This document shows positions 49,620-60,776 of a stretch of 64,000 bases of DNA, in pieces (the first letter of the stretch is position 1; every line of letters begins with the position of its first letter). Origin of the DNA: Boswellia sacra (lineage: Eukaryota; Streptophyta; Magnoliopsida; Sapindales; Burseraceae); NCBI GenBank assembly GCA_013180625.2, contig SNVD02015047.1:558001-622000 (forward strand), read 5' to 3'. A program made the position numbers and the translations under genes. The notes beneath the pieces were generated by a model. The model was not told the DNA's origin, searched no databases, and worked only from the letters and a program-made list of their open reading frames with translations.

Positions 49620-51440
49620 TAATGAAAATTAACAACTAGAAATTACATTATAACCAATGGAACCAATTGATAATCAGAGATTGAAATCCCCTAAAATTAT
49701 CTAATGAAAATTAACCATAAATGACATTATAACCAAGTCTGTATTATATATTATAAATGAACACATTATAACCATATGTATATCATTATTTCCTCAACAT
49801 TGGGTGAACTTTGCTGTTGGTTTACATTGTTTAATCCTTGCATCTACTATTAAACTTTTACAGTCCTTGTCTTCTTCTTGTAAATGAACCAGCAGCTAGT
49901 TTCAAGTAAGACAATTCTGTTTGCTTTGACAATCAATCTTCGAATTGCTTAAAAAACTACCAAAAATTTTCTTCAATAGACATCAGCTCAATAAACTTTA
50001 TAAAAATAATTTAAGATCTTGTATAACCCTCTACTATAATTTTTTTTTTTTTAACGTAATGTTAGACAAGATACTTCTTAAATATTTGAGATCAAATACC
50101 AAGAGAAGACCAACATCAAATCAGTACAAGTATCAACAATAATTAAAGCACTACTTATTATGACTTGTTGGTTAAACAGGATAGATATGTAATGGCAGTA
50201 GTGAGTAGACCATTTGCAAACACTTCTACATATTCACTATTAAAAGTAAAATTAATTAATTATGATAATATCAGTTACTAACGTTAGAAAATGAACGCTG
50301 GCCTCCAAAAAAGCTCATTAATTAATGATGCAGAAACTTAATGATGCAGAAACTTGGCTTTGATAGGAAACTAGTAGGCTTTTGTACCAAATGCTATAAT
50401 ATTTGAAATCTAAATTTTGTCAACTAAAACACTAAATATCCATCCATGAAACCATCATTACATTAATTTCAACAACATGACATCTATTATAAACTAAAAT
50501 AAATACATGCCATATGTTTGCTTGAGCTATCCTCTTGACCAAAACTGTCAACGAAGAAAAGCTGAAAAAATTCAAAGGTTAGAGAAAGCAAGTACAAGGA
50601 CGCAGCTAGATCCCTCTGTAATTTCAGCAACAAAGAGTTTCAAGTCTCACAAACGCGTTTCCACTGGACACACACAAGTGGTCAGGGATGGAGCCACATT
50701 AGGACGAGTGGGGGCAATTGCCCCCACTAAGTCCAATGTGGCCATTAATTTTTTTTAATTATTGTATATAAATCATTGTTTAAACATGCAAATTGATCAC
50801 TTTTTTTGAATAAATTATACAAAATTAAATTGTTTTATATAAAATACTTATTTTATTTAACTTTAACTTTCATACTATGGACAATGAGTTATAAAAGTAT
50901 AAAATAATCTGTCATTTTATTTAATCATTTTATAATATTTGCCTTTTATATTTAATGAAAACTTTTTAAACTCCTTTTATCTTGGATATGTCTTTTACTT
51001 TTTTAATTTGAGAATCTCAACATGTAGATATTTTTTTTATGTATAAAAAAAAATTTAATAAGATCATGATATAAATGAAACCATATAACATAACATTTTT
51101 TAAACATAAAATCAAATAAAACTATAGAGTTATTAAGTAAATGTAAAGATTCAATGTGTATATTTACTATTAATTATCTTGTTCTATTTTATTTAAGTTG
51201 CCCCCGTTAATGAAATTTTTTGGCTCCGTCCCTACAAGTGGTAATAGATTATCTGTAAATGGGCAATCAAACGAATCTGGCCTTAATAGTCCAAAACATA
51301 ACTCAATGAGAAATCAAGAAAATTAATATAATGGGCTAGTTGATCTACAATAAAATGGGTTAGACTTTTAAACCTGATGCATAAATAGGAAAGAATTGTT
51401 TTATTTAACTCACATGTTCTAACCCTTCAACCCTAATTTC
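49620..51440. repeat. duplicated block P, copy after gene 3 (with hAT)
   Basis: Collinear with the copy at 44640-45890 but split by a 552-bp hAT element. A short direct duplication of AATGATGCAGAAACTT lies at about 50324-50355, unique to this copy. Confidence 0.8.
50675..51242. mobile_element. small hAT element with perfect 8-bp TSD and known empty site
   Basis: The element proper is 50683-51234 (552 bp). Its left end is CAGGGATGGAGCCA; the reverse complement of its right end is TAGGGACGGAGCCA. CAAGTGGT flanks both sides (50675-50682, 51235-51242). The paralogous block P at about 45720 has a single CAAGTGGT, proving insertion. The core is AT-rich without coding capacity. Confidence 0.9.
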
Positions 51441-51659
51441 AAAATTTACTTTATTAAAAATTTAAAATTTATATCTTTTTCTCATTAAACTTCAATTGAT
51501 TCTCAAATTACCTTATTACTTTAAATATTAAATATAGTAATACTTTTTCATTTTCAACCTAACTTTATTCTACAAAATATGCGGCTTGGGAATTCTTTTT
51601 ATTATGATTATTATTATTAGGACTTGATAAAATATTATCATATTCAATATTGTAGCATC

Positions 51660-52428
51660 ATTTCTTGACTGGGTGTCCCTTGAGGATTTTGGTGGCTTCC
51701 GGTACAAGAGTTTCACATGTAAAGTTACTTTCGCTGAGCATGAAAAAGTATGAGTTTACGAAAGGAATGAAAGTCCTAAAGCATGGCAACTCTAACAATA
51801 TTGAGCCATTCATGAATTGAGGATCTAGATACAAAGTAAAGAAAGTTTTTATTTGGACGGCTATTAAATATTTTAAGGTTTATAACATGTAAATTAGAAT
51901 TAGTTTTTACACTTTTTGGTAATTTTAATTAAGAATAAAATTGTCTAAAATATAAATCATTAGAAATTAGGTCTAGTAAGTCAAAATATGAGGGCTGAAT
52001 AGTATTTTTAACCTGGTCGATCTGGTTGCATCAATTTGTAATGAATTCCCAAGAAATTATCTTTCCCCTTTGAATCTCTAATTGAGTTTCAATTTCTTAC
52101 AAGTTACAATAACAAGCCATGAATATGCTATTTTCATAGCTTATGTTTACAATAATTTGTCTACATTCTCGCATGCGCTGCTGCTACATATTTGGATAGC
52201 AATTTTTTCTTTTTTCAAATTTGTTCTTATACCATATGCAATATGGTGAATTTGCACCCGTGAGCAAGTGTAAGCTAAAAGTTTGCTTCTGGCCCTTCTG
52301 GGTTATGAGAAAAAATCATTAACATACAAATTGACATTGCCATTTGACAGTACAGTAGTTTTTCAAATTTGAAAAATGAAAACTTAGATACTATTAAAAT
52401 CGTACTAATTTGGACACACACTACAAGA
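51660..52428. repeat. block S, copy 3, left part
   Basis: Collinear with 35850-36955 and 41930-42565. It breaks exactly at the CACTA insertion after GGACACA and resumes at 59058. Confidence 0.8.
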
Positions 52429-53274
52429 AATTTCTGTAATATTTGACGCATGGCTTTAATATATTTGAGGGTTTTCCTAAAAGGAGTCAAATATGATGAA
52501 GCTTAAAAAAGTCAACCCGCTTTTTCTATTTATTTGACACTTATCTTAACACATATAATTACAGAATTGACACTATTTGAATATATGAGTATTGCCTATT
52601 TGCCTTTCTCACTTTCCCTTTCGTGTTTCCCCCTTCTATTTTGCCCTAGCCGCCACATTTTTCTCATTCCCTCACTGAACTTCATTCATTCGCCTCCCTC
52701 TCTTCATCGATTCGTCACTTCCTTGGTCCCTTCCTCACTCCCTCATCAATTCCTCTCTCGTGCATGTGATAGATTTCTGATGCATCAACTTACTCACAAA
52801 ATCAAAATAACTAAGTGATTTTGATTTCTCACGCTTCTAGTCTCTCCATCATTGTGTATGTTTCTCTCTTCTCCTCTTGTCTCTCTTGCTCTCTCTTCTC
52901 TTTCATTTTCGTGGTGAGCCGTTTTTTTTCTTGTTTGGGGCTGGGTTGAGTGGCTTATTTCAGATTTTGGGGCTGGTAAAATTATGTACTTTCTATAATG
53001 GTAACTCAATTTGTTGTTGAGATTCTTCTGATCTTGCTTATATGGACTTCTGATCTTCTGATCTTGCTTCTGATCTTGCTGCTTTGAAGGTCCACGGCTG
53101 CCTTAATTAATCTTCTGGAAACTGATATATTAGCTCCACTCAATTAATTAATTACTTCGAAACAATTGTTAGAGTATTTTTTTAATTTTACTTTTGTTTA
53201 ATCTACCTAATGTTTTTTTCCTAGCCCTTTAATTCTCAGTTTTCATTTGTTATTCTTTTCATAAGTGATAAGAC

Positions 53275-53319
53275 ATGTCGCAAGAATCTGAGGGTCATGC
53301 CGATTTGCATTTCCAAACG
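53275..53319 (+). other. possible captured first exon
   Basis: ATG at 53275 opens 15 codons (MSQESEGHADLHFQT) ending at a donor-like ACG^GTACAT. It follows a CT-rich leader-like stretch (52.84-52.92 kb). No family can be assigned from 15 residues, so it is offered only as a candidate piece of CACTA cargo. Confidence 0.25.
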
Positions 53320-55674
53320 GTACATATGCGTGGTTGTGTTCTATCAACTTAAACATTTAATTTTGCTGCTGCTCATTTTTCGATTTTCTATTTTTAAGAA
53401 AATACGGAAAATAATAGAAGATGATAAACTAACTGAGATTTTGTGGTTATGTTTTGATTTGCTATTTTTTTTTAATTTCTTACTCTTTCTTGTAGTGCTT
53501 ACCTTACATCGCATAGAGAAGTGTCATTTTCATTTCATTTCATTTTTCTAGGAGGAATTATGAAGTGCAGTTCTCATTAACAGTTCATCAGGGGGTTTTA
53601 TAATCTTCAATTGAAGGTCGAAAACTAATTTTATGTCTAAACATAATATAGCCTAACAAATGCTGAATAACCAATTCTTCAACTATGTTCAGTTGAATTT
53701 TCTTAATCAAAGATAATTATATACATTTGAAATAGAAAAAGAAAAGATAAATGAAGAAAGCTTTATCCCAAAAATATTGATCAATAATCAATGATAGGAT
53801 CCAAAGGACTTCTTATAACCACTAAAGCCAACCTTGGGATTTATTTTTTAGATTGTATATAAATATAGTTTTCTTGATTAGCCTTGTGCTGGGTTATCAT
53901 AATCGAGTATTTTAATTATTGAAATTACACGTGAGATGGAGATTGGATTTTACAGTTTAGCCCTTGGTAATATTTTATTATTAGCTATATATTGCAGTCT
54001 CTTAAGTAGTGTGGTTCTTTGCATGCAGGTTCATAAATATTTGTAAGGACTAGATTGTCAAGAAGCACTCTGTGGTGACTTTAGGATATATATCTCTTTT
54101 AATTAGGTATGAGACCTTAACTTTAATACTCAAAGCATGAAATCTTGTATGAATATTGCAAATTATCATTGACAGTAATTGTCTTGTGACATTGATGATC
54201 TTAACGACTTATATTACAATTTTGATTATTTAGTTAAGAACTGAAGAACTAGCACTGTACAATTTTGCACTACCATAACGGAACTAGTTAAGGCTGCCAT
54301 GAAGAGTTCTGCTAAAAGCTGCTTTGCTCCTAACCGTCACTATTTAATTGATACAACCATAAGGTCCAAATCGATAATTAATTTATTAATTTCTTTTGGT
54401 TTGGATTCCTAATTGAATTGTTTAAAAATAGTTTACTAGATCAGTAATTATTTCAAATTTTTATTTAGATTTTTCAATCATTAATATATGTGGTGAACGA
54501 TAAAAATAATTGATATGTTGCATAAAAATTTGCAGTAAATTCATTTCCTTTTTCAATTTTCTCTAATTGCTTGATAATTACCTTTCACAACGTCATAACT
54601 CTAGCGCAATTAATCCAATTTTTATTCTTGTAGTATTTTAATCTAGGATTGTGGTCATATTTAAAGTAATAGTTTAAAGAAAAAAAAACCACACATTTAC
54701 TCATTCCGTCAATTTTGGTTCCATTCCTACCGTATAAGTTTTAATTTTATTATGAGTACTGATTTTAACCAAAAAAAATAAATCACTCAGATATTAAGTT
54801 AATTAGATAGTTTGACTTTTTAAATACTTCCTCTCTCTAAATTGTACCATAGATCTTTGAGTTGATTAGGATTTCTTACAGCAATTTTAATGTCATTATA
54901 TTTTATCTCTTTAATTTACAAAATCTTAAGATAAAATTAGAACCTTGGGGTTGTAAAGATTTGAACTTCATTAAATTGTTTCTTATTTTGTAATCAAAAG
55001 CACTGGTTAAATTAAAAGTACTGGTTAATCTTTTTAATTTTGTAAAATTATGTTTATAATTCTATTATTTGATGAATTATTATTATATTTATTTTCTGTT
55101 TAGAATGTGATGACACATACCATTGATTCATTTGGTTTGACAAGATCGAATAAGGCTAAAAGTAAATTTTTAAAAATTTTCATTTGATTTAAAGAAAATC
55201 TATCAGCAATTAATAGGTTTTATATTTTATAAAATAATTATTTTTTAACATATTGTTAAAATTTGTTTCTATTATAAATAATTAATCAGTAGAGTTATAA
55301 GTGCTAGCGACATGCACGGTCCTGCAATTGAAGTAAATTAACTTATACAACTTGAAAAAATCACAGATATTCGCTAGCATTATATTTCCAACTTTGCGTC
55401 GTCTTCTCTTGAGTGATTTTGATTTATTGACATTGATTTGCAATAAAATAATGGAAATTGTTCAATACTTTATGTGAAAAAAGTAGTAAAACCAACATAT
55501 TTACTATTATTGGATCTGAACAAATTAAAGTTAAAAAGGTTGCAACTTGTTCTCTCTCCACCCTATAACTAGTATTAATTTTCCATTAGGGTTGACCTGG
55601 AAATTAAAATGCTTGTATGATCTATATATAATATGTAATTGGATTAAAAGAAAAGAGATTATATGTGTATATAC

Positions 55675-55708
55675 GTGTGTGTGTGTGTGTTATGAGATTT
55701 TATTTAAC

Positions 55709-55740
<32 letters not shown>
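55675..55740. repeat. (GT)n and (TA)n microsatellites
   Basis: A GT run (about 55675-55690) and a 30-bp TA run (55711-55740) lie close together within the CACTA element. Confidence 0.9.
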
Positions 55741-55747
<7 letters not shown>

Positions 55748-57367
55748 TACTAACATAATATGAGTAAGTTATCTCTATCTTTTATCTAGACTCCCCTCCT
55801 AACTTGAAGCAAACACCGCTGCTCCGCTGCCGCGAACTTGCCTACTCTCCATATATCGGAAGAACGACCACCGTTAGGTACTTCAATACCTATTTCACAA
55901 AGTTTTAACATCTTTATTAACTTGTAGTTGCTCTTTAATGCTTTGTTTTCACTTTACTCTCACTTGAATGCGATTGCTTTTATGTGGGTAAACGGGGGTT
56001 TGGCGCTTCTGGGTGTGCGGTTGTTTATATGGTATGTTGTTTATTTATGTTGGGAGAAATATATATATAAATTTGTAATGCCAATTTATGCTGATAAACT
56101 CTGCCAACTTATGCTGATAAACTCTGCCAACTTATGCTGGACAGATTTGGACAGGAAACCTGTTTCCTTTTTAGCTTAGCTAACAGCCTAAGTGAATACA
56201 GCTCAAGTTTTAGTTTTCTTCACTCTTGTGTGGAAATTTTTATTTGGTTCTGATTTGGTGTTTTATTATCGCAAAACTGGAGACTTTTAGAGTTTTGAGA
56301 TTGCGTCTTACGTGGTGCCATTTTCTCTACCAAGCTGGTGGATGAATACAAGGGAGTTAATGGGTTGCGGTTTTGACTTATTATATTTTCCATCTTTTTT
56401 ATCGGGTTGGGGCCATTTGGGCTACGCGGTGTAGACGTTTTGTTTTTCTGAAGCTTAAGCGAAAATATGAGAATAGAGATAGACATCATTACCAACTAGT
56501 TGTGTAGCTCGTCATTTCACTGGCTTCTTTCTGCGACTAGTGGTAAAGTTTGTATCTTGCCATGTGTCATTGGCAAACCTTCTTTTAGATGCACGGTAGC
56601 CATCTGTGCAAACAAGCAGCTACCGAAATTTAATAGGTCATCATAAATACTTTATTATTCTGTAGTAGTTGATTATAGTTTGGGACTGTCATTTCTTTTA
56701 CTGTAGTAATTTACAGGATTCCCTCTTCTATTTAAGGCTTCTTTGCTGTTTATTTCCATGCAAGCAGATCGTTTTACCACCTTTGTCACAAGAGCACTCT
56801 TATTCCTGTTATTTATTTAATTTCTGTCCCCACTTAAGTTGCCATGAGAACATGAGGAAGCAATTGATTTTAAAACATTATATGAGTGGTGTCTTGATTT
56901 ATGGTTCTATTTTTCGGTTACATGTTGGGCATGCCACTGTCTTTGATGCCAAAATGTCTATGATCTTTGTTATGTAACTCTCAACCATATGAAAGCCTGA
57001 GAACGGACATAATATGCTGGGTGAAATAAATTCCAGATGTCTGACAAATTTTAAGGGTGTTCCCATAAGCTCAGCCTATTATAGTGTTGTTTGGGTATTG
57101 ATTTAGCATTAGTCCTATTGCATGAATGCTTAGCACATTATTAAGTAATATTTGTAATGTCTATGATTATCAACTTGCTCCTCTTTCTAGTTTAGACAGA
57201 AGGCAGGGTTAATACAGATATTTTTGTTTTTTTCCTTTTTCTTTTTCCACTTTTATCACCTTTTTGCAATAGTAATTACCCTAATATACACTTAGCAGAA
57301 CAGAAAATATTATTTCAAATGACATTTCTATTATGAAAAGCATTGAGATACAAGAGTCCAGACGTTT

Positions 57368-58047
57368 ATAGGTCTTGATAATTTTAATGCCAGTAAGGAT
57401 GAAAGATTACTATTCTGACAAGTTTTAGTTCTTGTTCTCTTATTATTCAATTAATGTAGTAGCTGACAAATCGATAAGGTCTTTTATGCTTGGTTGACAT
57501 TTTAAATTGTGCGTGAAATTATGAGTTTTGCTTTGTGGTATATTTACATGGTTTTAAAAGTTTGTTGCAGAATGGGAACTCCCACTTATGGTTTCTGATC
57601 TTTTCAGATTTGCTTTTTTTAGGTGAATGGGTTGCGTGCTCCGTTGGGGCTAATTTTACACCACATATCATTACTATTAATACTGGCGAGGTATGCTTAG
57701 ACCAAGCATGTGTCTTTGAGAAATTATTTCTGTCCATTTTCGCTGGCTTCATGGCTTTAATGCAAAATCGCCTAAATATGAGCTTATGGGTGGAGATAAC
57801 AGTGAATATCAGTCAGGCTTTAGGCCCTTCCTCGCTTTGTCTTTCCTTGAAATCACATTTAACTTGTATATATGTTTGAGTATGCTTGAAAATCTAAGTC
57901 AGAATTTTCTTTTCCAAAAATTGAATATATATAGGTCTAAAATTTATAATATATAGGTCTTGATAATTTTAATGCCAGTCAGGATGAAAGATTATTTTTC
58001 TGACAAGTTTTGGTTCTTGTTATCCTATTATTCAATTAATGTATCAA
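57368..58047. repeat. 95-bp direct duplication flanking the AHL exon region
   Basis: ATAGGTCTTGATAATTTTAA starts a block of about 95 bp near 57368 that recurs near 57951 (…GACAAGTTTTRGTTCTTG…, …ATTCAATTAATGTA). The AHL-like exon lies between the two copies, so the piece may have been copied during gene capture or repair. Confidence 0.8.
57623..57690 (+). pseudogene. AT-hook nuclear protein (AHL) PPC-domain exon (captured)
   Basis: AHL proteins bind AT-rich DNA through AT-hooks and trimerise through the PPC (DUF296) domain. After the acceptor TTTTTTTAG the exon reads GEWVACSVGANFTPHIITIN then TGE and ends at GAG^GTATGC. FTPHIIT.N.GE is the start of the PPC domain. The following PPC exons and the AT-hook exons were not recognised nearby. 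The gene-like sequence around 55.8-57.9 kb may hold introns and leader of the same gene, given the shared GC pattern. Confidence 0.75.
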
Positions 58048-58129
58048 TCAATTCTATTTGTATTATGTAGAAAGACTATAATTTTTTTGAAAAAAATTTA
58101 TAAAATATATATATATATATATACATACT

Positions 58130-59040
58130 TGACGGTTCAGGTTCAAATGATTAGGCCATTTTCCTAAAATAAAAAACGTCAAATATGGGCGGAATATGTC
58201 ATATTTGACGGTTACCTATTAATAAACAGTCAAATATGAGCTAAAAATTGGGATATATTCGACACAATCAGTCAAATATGAACAAATCGACAACAGTCAA
58301 ATATGAGAAGAGTCAAATACGATAATAATACGGATATATTTGACGGTTATAAGGAATTAAATATGAAAAAATTAGGTTTTCATACTTGACAGTATTGAAA
58401 ATGTCAAGTAAATAGCTACCATATTTGACGGTCAAAAGCAATCAAATATGAAAAATTCATTACTCATACTTGACCGTACTAAAACAGTCAAATATTAATA
58501 CGTCAAAAGGACATATTTGACGCTCAAAGGCAAAATATTTGTCATACTTGACGGTCAAAAGAAATGGAGAATTCGTTTTTGTCATAGTCATACTTGACAG
58601 TGCTGAAACAGTCAAGTATTAAAGTATTAATACTTGACTGTCAAAAGGAGTCAAATATTATATATATTTTCACATATTTGACGGTCAGATCAATTACCAC
58701 ACAATACTTGACGGTTTAAAGCAGTCAAATTTTAAAAAATCCGACCGTTAGGTTTATAATATTTGACGGTTACTGTCAAATATTATAAACAAAATTTAAA
58801 AACTTAGACCGTTATTTTGTCATATTTGACGGTTAATGTCAAATATTTCTTCAATAAACCGTCAAATATGGCCTACCAAGGATATAAACTTGACTGTTTT
58901 GTAAGAGTCAAATAATGGTATAGTGAATATTTGACTGTTTGACCAACGGTCAACTATTATCATACTTGACGGTGACATATATGACACGTAAAAACCGTCA
59001 AGTATTATCATATTTGACGGCTAAAAACAGTCAAATATTT
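58130..59040. repeat. CACTA right subterminal array (TATTTGACGGT)
   Basis: About 0.9 kb with dozens of direct and inverted copies of TATTTGACGGT, TACTTGACGGT and ACAGTCAAATAT. Facing copies form many short hairpins in series. These are the presumed transposase-binding repeats. The sequence is unrelated to the GGCGG array of the first CACTA element, so the two belong to different families. Confidence 0.85.
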
Positions 59041-59057
59041 GCTTTTTTCTTGTAGTG

Positions 59058-59604
59058 ACAGCTGCAACAGCTCTATATATGCATGCCACCGCAATGCATG
59101 GGCTGTTGGATTGCTATAATATGATGCCATGTCATGTTGCCAAACAATGGCAACAAATTGTTATCGTTATACTTTTTATATTATCACATTGGAGTAGTCT
59201 CATTTCAGTAATGATCTGCAGTCAAGGAAGAAGCTGAACTACGGTTAGACCACACAAAAACTCTCCAAAAAGGTCGCTGCTTGGGGCTCGGATTTTGATT
59301 TGTTAACTCTCTGTTTCTGATCTATTCAGCATTTCCCACATCACCTTAACATCTTGATGTTCAAAAGTTTGTACATCATCATGAAGTTTCAACAGCCCTG
59401 CACCTGCAAACAAGTAACACCATCGAGAGAAAAACTTGTAAGCAACTCCCCCTACACATGGTAAAAACATCACCCAAATTGCCTCAGATTCGGAGTAATA
59501 TCGAAAACATTCTATCAATTTCAAGAATATCCATTACTATGTTTTTAATAGTTAAAAATAAAAATTTTCTATTTGAGTCAACTTCCGAAGAGTAAGAAAT
59601 AATA
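59058..59604. repeat. block S, copy 3, right part
   Basis: Resumes the paralogous sequence (GCTGCAACAGCTCTATATATG) directly after the CACTA target duplication and runs to the PIF-like insertion at 59605. Confidence 0.8.
59205..59403 (-). pseudogene. terminal exon of an unidentified minus-strand gene, copy C (frameshifted)
   Basis: Minus-strand acceptor at 59404, then GAGLLKLHDDVQTFEHQDVK and VMWEMLNRSETES followed by a stop, caused by two extra bases (AG) relative to copies A and B. The sequence after the shift still matches copy B (KRPFWRVFVWSNHSS-type residues in another frame). The disruption supports relic status for the exon family here. Confidence 0.5.
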
Positions 59605-60460
59605 GGGGATGTTCGATTGCAAGAAAGGAAGAGTAGAAGAAAAGGAAAGGTGGGCGAAAAGAAAAAAATGAGGAAAGGAAAAGGATTGGGGTTATATTTT
59701 CTTTCGTTTGGTTTGACAGGAATAACGGATGGAAAGAAATTACTCATAAATTAATTGGATGCTGTTATGGTCATAACGGAATTGGGCTTTATTTACACCT
59801 AACCCAGTAAGCCCATTACTGAAGCCCAATAGATGGCCTATTATCTAGGTCCCACAATGACTCCTCCTAATGCCTATATAAATCCTCCAAATTTTTACTC
59901 AAGGTATGCACACTTTTCTAAACTCTTTCTCTCTCTAAATTTCCTTTGCTTTTGAGAGCTTCTCTCTCTAAGAAATTCTCCTATAAAATTCCGGTGTGCC
60001 GGAAGCTAACTTGGGCGTCGGAGGGTTTTCGCCGGCACCACTGTCGGCACCCCTGACTATTTTCTTTGTTTTCAGGATTGGAACAGACGCACAATTCAAG
60101 CTCCAACCCGTTTTCCGGCCGTCTGGAAATCGTGCATCAACAGATACAAATACCCTCAATATTAAATTATACAGTATCCATTATTAAATATAAAATTTTT
60201 GTATAAATTAATTTAAAATAAATAACTTTATTAAGTAAGAAAACTTTATTAATTAAAAAATTATATAAGATTAATTTAGCAAATTAGTATACTATTCCTA
60301 AGAAAACTAAGTTTTCCTTAGGTACATTGTTGAAACCTTAGGAATTTGGATTGTTAAAAAAAGTTTTCCTAACTAAATTGCTCAAACCAAACACACACAT
60401 TTAGGATACCTAAGGAATTGCAACTCTTCTCTCCCTGGATTACCTCAACCGAACAGCACC
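59605..60460. mobile_element. PIF/Harbinger-like element with nested solo LTR
   Basis: Absent from the paralogous site near 37500. The left end GGGGATGTTCG and the reverse complement of the right end, GGTGCTGTTCG, form short inverted repeats; flanks are ATA and TTA, near the TWA duplication of the superfamily. An LTR (59763-60142) is inserted inside. The remainder has no transposase. Confidence 0.5.
59763..60142 (+). repeat. solo LTR, copy 2
   Basis: TGTTATGGTCATAACG to GCATCAACA, 380 bp, the same family as 425-805. Flanks GATGC (59758-59762) and GATAC (60143-60147) fit a 5-bp duplication with one difference. The TATA-like TATATAAATCC is near 59875. It is nested in the PIF-like element. Confidence 0.75.
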
Positions 60461-60489
60461 TTAGAACTTCACTAATCAAAACTAGTCAA

Positions 60490-60776
60490 AAATTAGAATA
60501 TCATGTGATATGCTGCTGGGAGCATTAATTTGAGTATCTCCCATCCATGCCGTACCAGCTTGTGGCCATCTTCACTTATTTTCTATAACACAGCAGTTGT
60601 CAATTAATGCCAAGGAAGATCAATCTGTAGAGACTATCTTAAACTAGAAAAAATAATACTATAAGAATGGTGGGAAATGACTAGTCTTTATATTGTGTAA
60701 TAAACGACAGAGAATTAGATTAAAGATATATGCTAAGTTGTTGAGAGCAAAGAGCTTGCTAGAGGTATATACCGAA
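60490..60776 (+). promoter_or_regulatory. conserved upstream region of peptide gene 4
   Basis: CATGTG at 60502-60507 (275 bp before the ATG) and GTCAA at 60599-60603; the region belongs to the gene 2 type. The PIF-like insertion ends only about 40 bp upstream of this block. Confidence 0.5.

Larger units (their letters stand above)
52426..59060. mobile_element. CACTA (En/Spm) transposon with an AHL exon
   Basis: The element proper is 52429-59057 (6629 bp). Its left end CACTACAAGAAATTTCTG and the reverse complement of its right end, CACTACAAGAAAAAAGC, give the CACTA terminal repeat. ACA flanks both ends (52426-52428 and 59058-59060). Two empty paralogous sites (about 36955 and 42568, ACATAGCTGC / ACACAGCTGC) confirm the borders. 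Subterminal TATTTGACGGT-type arrays fill the last 0.9 kb and appear sparsely in the first 0.12 kb. No transposase was found. The interior has gene-like islands at 52.6-53.3 kb and 55.8-57.9 kb, one of which is a recognisable AHL exon. Confidence 0.92.
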
